The notes below the pieces were generated by a model, which made no database searches, was not told where the DNA came from, and worked only from the letters and a program-made list of their open reading frames with translations. From Afipia sp. (GTDB taxonomy: Bacteria > Pseudomonadota > Alphaproteobacteria > Rhizobiales > Xanthobacteraceae): a DNA stretch of 52,601 nt. Shown piece by piece: positions 40,209-49,061 of the stretch (its first letter is position 1; each line of letters starts with the position of its first letter). Both the position numbers and the translations under genes were made by a program. Location: contig JAFVHU010000137.1 of NCBI GenBank assembly GCA_017474385.1, forward strand, positions 1 to 52,601, read 5' to 3'.

Positions 40209-40805
40209 TTACGGCCGCCAACTACTTCCGATTTCGGCAGGCTCGTCGGCGCCGTCCGGGAGGTCGGTGAACTTACGGGGGCGCTTCGTGGGGTCGGTAG
40301 GATGCGTCATCGCTCGAATGATGTCGTCAGCCGACGCAACGATGCCGAGATCCTGGAGGCCTCGCAGCCAAGAAACGGTGCTTGTGAGATGCACGTTGCG
40401 CGGCCTGCGAATAACCTTGACGGAACGGATGTCGGCATCCTCGAACAGCAGTAGCGCTGCCTGGTCGTCTCGGACGTATTTTTCCAGCCCGTGCTGGAAG
40501 AAGTCGGCGATGGCCGCCTCGCCAAGGCTCTGGCCGGTCTTGAACGCGCCCTGAGCACGTAGGGCCGCCGCCATCTTGCCGACGTTCGTCTCCTCGATCG
40601 TGAACACCTTCGGATGCGCCTCGACGAACGCCTTGACCTCGCGGTCCTTGAGGTAGTTCTCGGGATCCGACGTCAACTCGGCGTAAACTTGGTCGATGAG
40701 GACCACCGGCATCCCAAGCTTCAGCAGCAGAGGCATCTCTCCGGCAACCCAGAGGCTGTTGATCGGCCCGGCATCCGGGATGATGAGGACGCAGCGGGCG
40801 GTCAT
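40209..40805 (-). CDS. PIN-like-domain putative ribonuclease toxin
   Basis: The 198-residue protein starts VLIIPDAGPINSLWVAGEMP, with the first PIN acidic residue (aspartate 11). It continues VVLIDQVYAELTSDP, GQSLGEAAIADFFQHGL (the GE..A acidic element) and ALLLFEDADIRS (a late aspartate pair). It is longer than VapC (about 130 residues) by a C-terminal extension rich in Pro and charged residues. The start overlaps the stop of the VapB-like gene (ATGA), the typical toxin-antitoxin coupling. Target RNA unknown. Confidence 0.75.
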   Translation of the reverse strand: MTARCVLIIPDAGPINSLWVAGEMPLLLKLGMPVVLIDQVYAELTSDPENYLKDREVKAFVEAHPKVFTIEETNVGKMAAALRAQGAFKTGQSLGEAAIADFFQHGLEKYVRDDQAALLLFEDADIRSVKVIRRPRNVHLTSTVSWLRGLQDLGIVASADDIIRAMTHPTDPTKRPRKFTDLPDGADEPAEIGSSWRP

Positions 40806-41146
40806 TGCGGTAGTCCCGCTTCCCGGCAGATACGCAGGAAGTTTTCTGTCATCTGGGTGATCTCGTGGGGAGGGAGCCGCGGAAGATCAAGGCCACGATC
40901 GCCGAGTGCAACCAGCAGTTCCGCATAGTCACGCAGCCCGGACTGCTCGATCGCCTGCGCCTTGTCGATCTCCCCCTTGGAGAAGGCGACCAACGGATCG
41001 TTAGTGCCGTCATTCGGTCGGTAGCCCGTGACCTTCGTGAGGTGATCCCTGACGAGCGCGGTCAGCGTCGTTCCGTGGGTGGCCGCGTAGGATTTCCCGC
41101 GCTGAACCAGTTCGTCGTCAAGATTGAATGTCGTATTGCGCTTCAT
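40802..41146 (-). CDS. VapB-like ribbon-helix-helix antitoxin
   Basis: A protein of 114 residues opening MKRNTTFNLDDELVQRGKSY, AATHGTTLTALVRDHLTKVT, the ribbon-helix-helix pattern of VapB/DUF6364 proteins in which the first strand reads DNA. The C-terminal part (SKGEIDKAQAIEQSGLRDYA...) would wrap the toxin. The ATG at 41146 fits the fold; the open frame upstream runs into the divergent control region. It is the first gene of the antitoxin-toxin-XRE unit. Confidence 0.78.
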   Translation of the reverse strand: MKRNTTFNLDDELVQRGKSYAATHGTTLTALVRDHLTKVTGYRPNDGTNDPLVAFSKGEIDKAQAIEQSGLRDYAELLVALGDRGLDLPRLPPHEITQMTENFLRICREAGLPQ

Positions 41147-41211
41147 CGCCGATCTCCATGGCTCACATATATACGTGGAAACGGCATGGAACAGTATCGG
41201 GCTTGCAGATT

Positions 41212-41250
41212 TTTCTACCGATACTATGTTTATCATAGACTTGGTAGAAA
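41212..41250. promoter_or_regulatory. Long inverted repeat overlapping the nucleotidyltransferase start
   Basis: TTTCTACC-GATA-CTATG, then TTTAT, then CATAG-ACTT-GGTAGAAA. The outer eight and inner five bases of each arm pair perfectly, 13 of 17 positions in all. The repeat ends on the A of the ATG at 41250 and includes the likely ribosome-binding site. It may be an operator or an RNA hairpin that hides the start. Confidence 0.6.
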
Positions 41251-42308
41251 TGTCCGCACCAATGTCAGACCTCGAACCCATTGCCATGGACCGAACCCAG
41301 CTCCGGCATCTCGAAGATGCTCGCGAGATGTGGGAACGCTGCGAGTTTTTTCTGACGCGGCAGGAAAAGTTCCGTGGCGCCATGGGCTGGAAGAAGGTCG
41401 GCGCCCACGAATACCTCACGACCTATTTCACCAACCCGCTCACCGGCAAAAAGCAGATGGGCTCGCTCGGCCGGCGGTCGCCTGAGACCGAGAAGAAGAA
41501 GGTCGACTTCGACCTGGGCCGGGCCGAGGTCGACAAGGCCGCAGCCAAAATGAAGCAAGAGCTCGAACCGCTCATCAGGGTCGGGCGCGCGTTGCGGATC
41601 GGCCGGCTCGAGCCCATCGCCAGCGATGTACTGCGCGAGATCGCCAGGCATGAACTCTTCGACGCGAAGCTGTTTGTGATCGGCAGCGCCGCCATGCACC
41701 TCTTCGAGGCGTCCGCCGGCGCCCTGTTGCCGCGATCGCTATTCGCGGAAGGTGATTTGGACCTGCTGTCGTCGGCGGAGAGCCGCCAGGAAGCGATGGA
41801 GGAACTCCTTCCGGTCATCCAGCGCGCCGACAAGTCCTTCACGCTCCACGCCGCCTCCCGATCGATGAGGAACGACCGCGGTTTCCGGGTCCACCTGCAC
41901 ACGCGCCGATCCTTGCTGAAGTCCATCGATCAGTTGGATGGAGCCTCCGAAGAGCAGTTATCGGTGTTGCACAGCTTGCTTGACCTAGAGCCGGTATCCG
42001 CGGTCGCGATTGCCCGTGACGGTGCACTCGTCGGAATGACGGGAATGGATCCGCGGGCGTTCGCGCTCACGAAGTACGCACTGGCCACGCTGGATCCGGA
42101 CCGGGACGGGGCTGCGACGCGCATGGCCAAGGACCAGGCCTACGCGGTCGGGCGGCTGGTGGTGCGGTTCGGGGCAAGATCATTCAAGGAAGACCACCTG
42201 GCCGCGTTTCCGGCCTTCGCCGAGTCCCTCGAGACCGGCGATCCCGAGGTCGCGGGCGTCATTGGCGCCGCATCGGCGACGCCTGCACCGTTGATGAAAC
42301 GAGCATGA
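41250..42308 (+). CDS. GSU2403-type nucleotidyltransferase-fold protein
   Basis: A 352-residue protein. The middle carries a nucleotidyltransferase core: FVIGSAAMHLFEASAGALLP, RSLFAEGDLDLL with the GS helix and the DxD metal pair (DLDLL), and a later strand RGFRVHLHTRR. The N-terminal ~130 residues form a helical wrapper that begins DRTQLRHLEDAREMWERCEF. Members of this group are found as accessory or toxin-antitoxin-like genes; substrate unknown. Start codons at 41226, 41250 and 41262 are possible. The one at 41250 has GGTAGA before it, inside the palindrome. Divergent from the VapB-like unit. Confidence 0.72.
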   Translation: MSAPMSDLEPIAMDRTQLRHLEDAREMWERCEFFLTRQEKFRGAMGWKKVGAHEYLTTYFTNPLTGKKQMGSLGRRSPETEKKKVDFDLGRAEVDKAAAKMKQELEPLIRVGRALRIGRLEPIASDVLREIARHELFDAKLFVIGSAAMHLFEASAGALLPRSLFAEGDLDLLSSAESRQEAMEELLPVIQRADKSFTLHAASRSMRNDRGFRVHLHTRRSLLKSIDQLDGASEEQLSVLHSLLDLEPVSAVAIARDGALVGMTGMDPRAFALTKYALATLDPDRDGAATRMAKDQAYAVGRLVVRFGARSFKEDHLAAFPAFAESLETGDPEVAGVIGAASATPAPLMKRA

Positions 42309-42426
42309 GTTGCTGAGCTAGAGGTCGCGATCGTCCGGGACTTCCATCACTTCTAGTTACTGCAAATCTCCTTGCCCTCGCCCGCAGGCTGCGCTTGGAT
42401 AGTTTCGGGTCTGGGGAGATTAGTAA

Positions 42427-43164
42427 ATGCGTACATTGGGGGTGGCGGTGCTTTGTACCGCGCTGACGGGCTGCGTCACAACTGAAACGGTTCAATTTCG
42501 AGCCAGCAATCCAAATCAGCAAGCATTAATACGTGACGGCCAGCCCGCTCTTGTTTCGAAGCAGAAGACATCATTGGTCCTGGTTCGACCGGCTTCTCGC
42601 CAACTACAGGCGGGAGGACGGCCAGTATTTGTTGTGAATATCAATAACCTTAGTAAGGCGCCCGTCGAATTTCGTATGAGCCAGATCGAGGTTAATCAGA
42701 TCGTTGGCGAAAACGAATTCGCGATGACCGTAGTCACCTACGAAATGTTGGCTCAGGAAGAAAAGAATCGTCAGGTAGCAGCGGCGATCTTAACCGGCCT
42801 GGCCGCTGGCGCGAATGCCTATGGTGCGTCACGCGCCGGGTACGGAAGTTACACAACGCCAGGCGGACGTACAGGCACGTTTTACAGTCCGACGGCAGCA
42901 GTCATCGCTCAGAATAACGCTGCTGTGCAGAATGAAGTCATGATTTCTAACACCATCGAAACCGGACAGCGAAATATGGCCCAGCTTGAGCAAACCGTCA
43001 TCAAGGACAACACTTTGATGCCAGGTGAATGGTATGGCGGCGCGCTGCACCTTTCACCACCAACCAACCCGCCCTCTGGCAATCAGAAGAGCTACAAGAT
43101 CATCATCTCCGTGGGAGCCGACCGCCATGTAATCGATGTCGCACAGGCCTCTGCTGGTAGCTGA
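42427..43164 (+). CDS. Putative lipoprotein of unknown function
   Basis: This 245-residue protein has a lipoprotein signal, MRTLGVAVLCTALTGC, with lipid-carrying cysteine 16. The N-terminal part has a beta-sandwich look (LVLVRPASRQLQAGGRPVFV, VNINNLSKAPVEFRMSQIEV). A Gly/Ala/Tyr-rich middle (AAGANAYGASRAGYGSYTTP) and a C-terminal strand domain follow. I do not recognise a family. A small exported protein follows six bases later, so the two probably act together in the envelope. Confidence 0.7.
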   Translation: MRTLGVAVLCTALTGCVTTETVQFRASNPNQQALIRDGQPALVSKQKTSLVLVRPASRQLQAGGRPVFVVNINNLSKAPVEFRMSQIEVNQIVGENEFAMTVVTYEMLAQEEKNRQVAAAILTGLAAGANAYGASRAGYGSYTTPGGRTGTFYSPTAAVIAQNNAAVQNEVMISNTIETGQRNMAQLEQTVIKDNTLMPGEWYGGALHLSPPTNPPSGNQKSYKIIISVGADRHVIDVAQASAGS

Positions 43165-43169
43165 TCGCT

Positions 43170-43430
43170 ATGCGATTGCTCTTGGCACTGCTCATTATCT
43201 CGCTCGCATCAACTTCTGTTCTCGCGGAATGCGGAGACAAAGGTGGACCCGGCTATCGTGGCCCAAATGGGAAATGCGTAGGATGGGCTGAACTGGGCCG
43301 CACCTGTGGCAACCCGCCGACGACCCGTTGTCAGCCTGAGAAGGTAGCAACCGGATCAACCGAAGCCGCAAATCATGGTATGAAGGCTTGGGAAGCTGGA
43401 AGCTATGCGCGAAAGGCAGCCGGTCGGTAG
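43170..43430 (+). CDS. Small exported cysteine-containing protein
   Basis: The 86-residue protein has a cleavable signal peptide (LLLALLIISLASTSVLA). The mature part has four cysteines (ECGDKGGPGYRGPNGKC, RTCGNPPTTRC) that could make two disulfides, then a polar helix. It starts six bases after the lipoprotein gene. Unknown function. Confidence 0.65.
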   Translation: MRLLLALLIISLASTSVLAECGDKGGPGYRGPNGKCVGWAELGRTCGNPPTTRCQPEKVATGSTEAANHGMKAWEAGSYARKAAGR

Positions 43431-43539
43431 AGGGGAATTGCGATGGCTTGCCAGCCTACAACAACAGCAACACTGGCGTCTCGACACATGAGATTCGTAC
43501 CGGTCTGCGGCTATGTGAGGATTTCCCATTGGCAAGAGG

Positions 43540-43908
43540 TCACCTATCGGAACCCGTCACCATGCTTTCCATGAGCGCAATGGCCAAACGCCGTTCTTGC
43601 GTATTTTCGATCTTCTGAAATGCGGAAACGAGGCGCCGTACTTCCGGGATGATTCTGAGATCGAGTTGGTCGAATAGCCTGCCTTCGTCGCTTCCTGTAT
43701 CCTCGAAAAAATAAACGATAGGAACGTCCAACGCCTTGCTCAGTTCAACCAGACGACTGCAACTCACGCGATTGGATCCCCTTTCGTACTTCTGAATTTG
43801 TTGAAACGTCAGGCCCAGACGCTCCGCAAGTTCTGTCTGAGAAATAGAAAGCGCAGAGCGACGCAGCCGAATCCGTTTGCCTACAATGACGTCCACCGGA
43901 TGAACCAT
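43540..43908 (-). CDS. XRE-family transcriptional regulator
   Basis: This 122-residue regulator has the helix-turn-helix at residues 10-65: VGKRIRLRRSALSISQTELA, ERLGLTFQQIQKYERGSNRV, SCSRLVELSKALDVPIVYFF. This form, with a C-terminal helical extension (LRIIPEVRRLVSAFQKIENT), is common in many copies in rhizobia. The start at 43908 (MVHPVDVIVGKRI) is family-like; the open frame to 43989 adds Gly/Ala-rich residues that are not. No obvious target next to it. Confidence 0.82.
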   Translation of the reverse strand: MVHPVDVIVGKRIRLRRSALSISQTELAERLGLTFQQIQKYERGSNRVSCSRLVELSKALDVPIVYFFEDTGSDEGRLFDQLDLRIIPEVRRLVSAFQKIENTQERRLAIALMESMVTGSDR

Positions 43909-43989
43909 GGCCGGCAACCCCCTTCCGTTGGTAGCTGGAGCTAAACCTTTATTACCTTTTGCAGCTTGATTTTGGAACAACGGCTGCAA

Positions 43990-44566
43990 CCGATCCGGCG
44001 GCCCGCTCTCATCGCGGCCGCCAAATCGTCGTCCTGCACATGGCTCAACCTAGGCTGCTCTAGGTCACAGCACCTCGAATGTATGGATCCTTTTAGTGCG
44101 ACGTGACGGGGGCCATCAACCGAGTGAAGCCGATCCCACCTACCACGACAGACCCTGTCATCGAGACCCTATTCGATGAAGCAGTTCGGGCTTGGTTCCT
44201 AAACCGACGTTCGATTGGCTTTCTGTCTGAACGATCGACGTCTTCGCCGATCGAAACGCAGGCCGATCACTGTGAGCTACCTGCGATCACCGCGCTGCGG
44301 ATGCTTGATTATTAAAGTCGAGGAGGAGGAGGAGAAGTTGGGCACGCGCCGCGCGCCGGATCGAGATATCTATCGCAATAGTCAGGGGGTGGTTGACCCA
44401 TGCCGTGATCGTCATCAGCTTTGGAAACGTCACTCTCCGCGGGAAATTTCGATCCTTGGGCCGATCTCGCTTTTCATCCACTTCTTCCGACTTAAATGGA
44501 TTTGGTGGTTCAGCGATGTGCAACCTTACTGTGTCCGTGTGCTGATCGATAGGTTAACGAAACCGA
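43990..44566. other. Intergenic stretch with one doubtful small frame
   Basis: A plus-strand frame from GTG 44103 to 44315 (70 residues, ...VIETLFDEAVRAWFLNRRSI...) starts like a protein and then loses character, so it may be the remnant of a small gene. I see no terminator with a T-run after ccoS or the XRE gene, and no other gene. Confidence 0.3.
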
Positions 44567-44722
44567 TCAACTCAGCGGTTGGTCCGTCTCCTGATGAAGA
44601 ATACGCTCCGCCGCGCCGTCGAGATCTTCGTACTGCCCGCTCCCAAGCGACCACATGAACGTCAGGAGAGCCGTGAGCCCGAGGCCGATCGCGATTGGTA
44701 TAAGATAATAGTAGTCCGTCAT
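44567..44722 (-). CDS. ccoS: cbb3 oxidase maturation protein CcoS (FixS)
   Basis: A 51-residue frame starts at 44722, overlapping the ccoI stop (ATGA). It has one N-terminal hydrophobic helix, YYYLIPIAIGLGLTALLTFM, and then WSLGSGQYEDLDGAAERIL, the CcoS hallmark in which W.L..GQ(Y/F)DDL..A..RIL is conserved. CcoS is needed for cofactor insertion into the cbb3 oxidase. It is the last gene of the operon. Confidence 0.9.
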   Translation of the reverse strand: MTDYYYLIPIAIGLGLTALLTFMWSLGSGQYEDLDGAAERILHQETDQPLS

Positions 44723-46968
44723 TCGGCTGCCTCGACGAAACGAGCGACCTGCGCAACTTCTTTCTTTGGCGATGTTCGTCCCGCGCGTCCGGAAAGACGG
44801 AGCGCATTCATAACTACAAGAATCGAAGAGCCCGACATCGCAACCGCGGCGACCAGAGGGGTGACGTAACCCGCCACGGCCACCGGCACCGCAATGACAT
44901 TGTATGCGACCGCCAGCATCAGATTTTCTTGTACGAGTCGCTTCGCGCGCCGCGCAATTCGCACGGCCAGCGGAACCGCGATCAAGCTCTCCTGCAGAAA
45001 CACGACGTCGGCGGCCTGCCGTCCGACATCTGCGGCAGACGACGGCGCGATGGACGCATGAGCCGCGGCAAGAGCCGGAGCGTCATTCAAGCCATCTCCG
45101 ACCATCAATACCTTGCGGCCTGCGGCACGCAAATCGACGATCCGAGCCACCTTGTCACTCGGCATCAATTCCGCGGTCGCTTCGATTCCAAGGAGTTGGC
45201 CGAGCCGCTGAACCCGCGCCTCACTGTCTCCCGAGACGATTTCCACATCCAGTCCTTCGCTGGTCAACGCCGCAACAGCGTCTTCCGTACCCGGACGCAT
45301 CCGGTCGTGAAAATCGAAAGTAGCGATAGTTCGGCCTGCCCTGGACAAAACAACGGACGATTCTTCGGCGGTATCCTGCTGCGAAGCCCAGGATGGCCGT
45401 CCAAGCTTGATCGCGTCAGCGCCGAGGCGCGCCTCCAGCCCCAACCCTGGTCGCTCGATGATACCGTCGAGCGATGGCACGCCATCGGGTATGATCGTCT
45501 GCGCGAGCGCACGTGAATACGGATGAGACGAACGGGATGCGAGCGCCGCCGCGATGGATAGCGCCTGCTGATCGCCGGTGCGGACAACCAGTTGCGGGTC
45601 TCCCGCGGTGAGCGTCCCCGTCTTGTCGAGCAGGACCGTGTCGATTTCAGCGAGTTTCTCCAGCGCTCCGCCGTCCTTCACCATCACACCCGCTTCGAAC
45701 AGGCGCCGCGATGCCACGACCTGCACCATCGGCACCGCCAGGCCGAGCGCACAAGGACAGGTGATGATAAGCACAGCGATCGCAATCGTGATCGCGCGAT
45801 GGAGATCTCCGGTCGCGAACAACCAGCCGACGAAAGCGACAAGAGCTGTGAGGTGCACCACGGGCGCATACATCGCCGCCGCACGGTCCGCGATCCGGCG
45901 ATATGTCGAGCGGCCCTGCTCCGCAGCTTCCATCAACCGCACCATTTCCGCGAGAAACGAGTCGCTCGCGTTTGCGTTGGCCACGACCGTCAGCGGTCCT
46001 GTCAGGTTCAGCGACCCCGCGCGAAGAATCGAGCCGACTGCCGCTGGCTGCGGCGCACTCTCGCCCGAGACAATGGAAACATCGATATCGGAAACGCCCT
46101 GCTTCACCGTGGCGTCGACCGGAACGCGGTCTCCGGCCGCGACAAGCAGAACCATGCCCGGCCTGACTTCAGCAACGGGGATAAACGTATGACGTCCGCC
46201 GTCGTCCACGAGCCGGGCAACGCGCGCAGCGAGGCGCGCCAGCCCGGTGACGGCGCTTCGCGCCCGTTCCCTCATCATGTGATCGAGCGTGCGGCCGATG
46301 AGCAGAAAGAAAAGTAGCGATATCGCCGCATCGAAATAAGCGTGCGGCCCTCGAACGATCGTCTCGTACAGGCTAAGGGCGAAAGCCAGCAGGACTCCGA
46401 TCGAGATCGGAACGTCCATGTTGGTGCGTCCATGCCGCAAACTCCGCCAGGCCGAGCGGAAGAAGACGCGGCCTGAATAGGCGAGCGCCGGAAGAGCAAT
46501 AAACGCGGACAGCAGGTGAAAGAGGTCACGGGACTCGGCATCCGCGCCCGACCATATCGATACAGACAACAGCATGATGTTGCTCGACGCGAAACCGCTG
46601 ACCGCGAGCGCCTTGATCAACTCGGAAAAAACGGGATCGCCCCCTGAGGATTCCACATCGAACAGATGGGCGTCGAAGCCCACCCCTTTCAGCGTCTCGA
46701 CGAACGCTGGGACCGGTCCGTCGCCACGCCAGCGGATGGTCACCCGTTTCGTCGAGAGATTGACGCGGGCCTGCTCCACGCCGGGCAGCCTCAACAATTC
46801 ACGTTCGACCGTCCTGATGCAGACGCCGCAGTGAACGCCGGGCACTGAGAGATCCGTCTGCCGCAATCCGCCGCCAACGTCGCGGCTCGCCAGCCGAACC
46901 TCCTCGCCGATCACACCGGATTCGGCAGCGATCGCCGCAACAGCCAGGCCTGTGTCGCAACAGCTCAT
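44719..46968 (-). CDS. ccoI: Copper-exporting P1B-type ATPase CcoI (FixI)
   Basis: This 749-residue P-type ATPase supplies copper for cbb3 oxidase assembly. The N-terminal metal domain has VPGVHCGVC (cysteines 47 and 50). The membrane CPC is in IITCPCALGLAVP, the phosphorylation site in DKTGTLTAGD, the P1B marker HP in SSHPYSRAL, and GDGLNDAPALA is the hinge. An extra CC near the N-terminus (MSCCDTG) is typical of FixI. It sits 15 bases downstream of the DUF2189 gene and overlaps ccoS. Confidence 0.94.
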   Translation of the reverse strand: MSCCDTGLAVAAIAAESGVIGEEVRLASRDVGGGLRQTDLSVPGVHCGVCIRTVERELLRLPGVEQARVNLSTKRVTIRWRGDGPVPAFVETLKGVGFDAHLFDVESSGGDPVFSELIKALAVSGFASSNIMLLSVSIWSGADAESRDLFHLLSAFIALPALAYSGRVFFRSAWRSLRHGRTNMDVPISIGVLLAFALSLYETIVRGPHAYFDAAISLLFFLLIGRTLDHMMRERARSAVTGLARLAARVARLVDDGGRHTFIPVAEVRPGMVLLVAAGDRVPVDATVKQGVSDIDVSIVSGESAPQPAAVGSILRAGSLNLTGPLTVVANANASDSFLAEMVRLMEAAEQGRSTYRRIADRAAAMYAPVVHLTALVAFVGWLFATGDLHRAITIAIAVLIITCPCALGLAVPMVQVVASRRLFEAGVMVKDGGALEKLAEIDTVLLDKTGTLTAGDPQLVVRTGDQQALSIAAALASRSSHPYSRALAQTIIPDGVPSLDGIIERPGLGLEARLGADAIKLGRPSWASQQDTAEESSVVLSRAGRTIATFDFHDRMRPGTEDAVAALTSEGLDVEIVSGDSEARVQRLGQLLGIEATAELMPSDKVARIVDLRAAGRKVLMVGDGLNDAPALAAAHASIAPSSAADVGRQAADVVFLQESLIAVPLAVRIARRAKRLVQENLMLAVAYNVIAVPVAVAGYVTPLVAAVAMSGSSILVVMNALRLSGRAGRTSPKKEVAQVARFVEAAE

Positions 46969-46983
46969 AACGCCCTCCTCCGG

Positions 46984-47781
46984 TCAGGCCGGATGCTCCG
47001 CGCACATCGTGCGATAGGAATGCCAGGTCGCATGACCAAGCACGGGAAAAACCACGATCATACCCAACAGCCCTGTCGCAAGGCTTAGAACGATCAGAGC
47101 CAGCATGATCGCCGCCCATATCAGCATCACGGGCAGATTGTGCCACACCAGCGCCATGCTCGTTCCCATCGCCGTCAAGGCATCGACGCGTTGATCGAGC
47201 AACATCGGAATAGAAAACGCGCTGACTGCAAACGCGAAGGCAGAGAACAAGCCGCCCACCGCGCTGCCGACAAACAGCATCGCGTAGCCGGTACCCGTCG
47301 TCAGCAGCATTGCGACGATGTTGTCGAGGCCGGGGAATGGGCGAACCCCGAAGAAGAGCGCATAAATGATGACAGCGGCGCGCATCCACAAAAGAGTCAG
47401 CATGACCAGCAAAGCGCCTGCAAACAGCACCTGCCCACCGGACTTCGGCTTGACCAGCATCATATTGAGAAGACTGACTGGCCGCCCCTCGGAAATCCGC
47501 TTGCTCTTCTCATAGAGTCCGATGCCGAGAATTGGCCCCATAACCATGAAGCCGGCAAACGCGGGAAACAGGATGTAGTCCCAGCCGAAGACGAACAGGC
47601 CAATAGTAGTGACCACCGACACAAGATAGACCAGCAAGCCATATCCGAGACTTGCTCCCGGATTGATCTTGAAGTCCTTCCAGCCGGCCGAGAGCCATTG
47701 CAGCGCCGCGGCATTCGGGACGTTGCGCTTCCACGTCTTCGCTCGGGGCAGCGGTGGAACCAGAACAGGGATAGTCGCCAT
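46984..47781 (-). CDS. DUF2189 membrane protein
   Basis: A 265-residue membrane protein with about six hydrophobic segments. It begins with a cytoplasmic part (VPNAAALQWLSAGWKDFKIN) followed by PGASLGYGLLVYLVSVVTTI, GFMVMGPILGIGLYEKSKRI and VFPVLGHATWHSYR near the end, the DUF2189 pattern. It lies inside the cco operon where ccoG and ccoH usually stand. Such proteins are often found next to cbb3 genes in alphaproteobacteria; function unknown. The ATG at 47781 leaves a 10-base gap to the small gene upstream. Confidence 0.85.
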   Translation of the reverse strand: MATIPVLVPPLPRAKTWKRNVPNAAALQWLSAGWKDFKINPGASLGYGLLVYLVSVVTTIGLFVFGWDYILFPAFAGFMVMGPILGIGLYEKSKRISEGRPVSLLNMMLVKPKSGGQVLFAGALLVMLTLLWMRAAVIIYALFFGVRPFPGLDNIVAMLLTTGTGYAMLFVGSAVGGLFSAFAFAVSAFSIPMLLDQRVDALTAMGTSMALVWHNLPVMLIWAAIMLALIVLSLATGLLGMIVVFPVLGHATWHSYRTMCAEHPA

Positions 47782-47791
47782 GATCTCGGCC

Positions 47792-48004
47792 TCAACGTGT
47801 TTGCGGATTGCACGACGACCGCGCGGCTCCAAACCGCGCCCCGTCAGGTGTGGCTTCGCCCACGCGCGCATGAGCGACGCAGTCCGGCTGCGACATGACC
47901 GCCATGTAAACCAGATGCGCGTTTGCCCCGATCACCAGCAACAAACCGGCGCAGACCGCGAGCCACAACGCGACCTTGGGTGATCGGAGCGTGATCCGAC
48001 TCAT
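47792..48004 (-). CDS. Small membrane-anchored protein of the cco operon
   Basis: This 70-residue protein has one N-terminal helix, VALWLAVCAGLLLVIGANAH, followed by a periplasmic tail with two cysteines (MSQPDCVAHARVG... and FGAARSSCNPQ). The tail could form a disulfide or hold a metal. The start overlaps the ccoP stop (ATGA). It is not CcoH, which is about 160 residues with a different fold. Position argues for a role in cbb3 assembly, but I do not recognise a named family. Confidence 0.68.
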   Translation of the reverse strand: MSRITLRSPKVALWLAVCAGLLLVIGANAHLVYMAVMSQPDCVAHARVGEATPDGARFGAARSSCNPQTR

Positions 48005-48882
48005 CGCGCGGCCCTCGGCAGGTCCGTCAGATAAAGCGCCAGAATCTTGCGATCGAGAGCGGACAGCCGCTCCTCCCAGGTCGGCATCTTTCCCTGCCGC
48101 CCGCTCCAGACCGACGAACTGACCGATTGCAGATCACCACCGTAGATCCAAAAATGGTCAGTGAGGTCCGGCGCCCCCATCTCGGCCTTACCCTTGCCGT
48201 CGTCGCCGTGACAGGCGGCGCAGTTCGCCGCGAACACGGCCTTACCGGCATCGAGTCTCGGAGCCGGTGTATCACGCGCAACCTTCGGATCTGACAGGCT
48301 ACGCACGTAGCCGACGACGTCATCGACTTCCCGCTCCTTCAGGACTCCATCCCGGCCGAAGGCCATCATTTGCGAGAGGCGGCTGTCTTTGTGCGACGAA
48401 TTGATCCCGACGCGGATCGTCTCCGCGACCGTCGCCGGATCGCCGCCCCACAGCCACGAAGCGTTCGTCAGGCTTGGATATCCTTTTGAGCCCTGCGCGC
48501 TGGAGCCATGACAGGCCGCGCAGTTCTCACGATACAGGGTCTGACCTGTCTGCCGGACGATCCGCATCAGCTTGGGATCGTTGCGGATGTCATCATAGCT
48601 CTTGGCTTCGATCTGGTCGCTCCACGCCTTTCGCTCCGCAATAGCCTCCCGCAGATCACTTTCGAGAGTGGTGCGTTGATCAATGCCGAGCAGGCCCTTC
48701 GTGAAGGTCACCCCGATCGGCCAGGCCGGCATCAGAATCCAGTATGCGACGCTGAACAGCACCGTCGCGATCAGGAAAAGGTAGACGGCGCGCGGAACGG
48801 GCGTGTTGAGTTCTTTGATCCCGCTCCATTCATGACCGGTCGTCAGGTATCCAGTGTGTGGGTCACGCTCCTCTACCGCCAT
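48001..48882 (-). CDS. ccoP: cbb3 oxidase diheme subunit CcoP (FixP)
   Basis: This 293-residue subunit has one N-terminal helix near residues 32-52 and two cytochrome c domains with CAACH at 121-125 and at 221-225. Axial methionines are in QMMAFGRDG and GKMPTWEERL. It passes electrons from periplasmic cytochromes to CcoO. The ATG at 48882 (MAVEERDPHTGY) overlaps the ccoQ end by ten bases; the longer open frame upstream covers ccoQ. Confidence 0.95.
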   Translation of the reverse strand: MAVEERDPHTGYLTTGHEWSGIKELNTPVPRAVYLFLIATVLFSVAYWILMPAWPIGVTFTKGLLGIDQRTTLESDLREAIAERKAWSDQIEAKSYDDIRNDPKLMRIVRQTGQTLYRENCAACHGSSAQGSKGYPSLTNASWLWGGDPATVAETIRVGINSSHKDSRLSQMMAFGRDGVLKEREVDDVVGYVRSLSDPKVARDTPAPRLDAGKAVFAANCAACHGDDGKGKAEMGAPDLTDHFWIYGGDLQSVSSSVWSGRQGKMPTWEERLSALDRKILALYLTDLPRAAR

Positions 48883-49061
48883 GAATTGTCCTTCAACGGC
48901 TTGTCCTCGTTGCCGAGGATCGATTGTGCAGCCGCGTCGAACTGCTTCCGGTTTGACGGCCAATACGCATAGGCGACAATCACTGCCGACATCGCGATCA
49001 GATAGAACAAGCCGAAGGACTTGGAGAACCAGACTGTAAAGTCATGATCAATCGGCATCAT
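48873..49061 (-). CDS. ccoQ: cbb3 oxidase small subunit CcoQ (FixQ)
   Basis: A 62-residue membrane protein starting at a double ATG (MMPIDHDF) that overlaps the ccoO stop. It has one helix, LFYLIAMSAVIVAYAYWP, then NRKQFDAAAQSILGNEDKP, which is typical of FixQ (..R..F..AA..IL.D.D.P). CcoQ stabilises the oxidase and binds CcoH in other bacteria. The end overlaps ccoP. Confidence 0.92.
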   Translation of the reverse strand: MMPIDHDFTVWFSKSFGLFYLIAMSAVIVAYAYWPSNRKQFDAAAQSILGNEDKPLKDNSWR

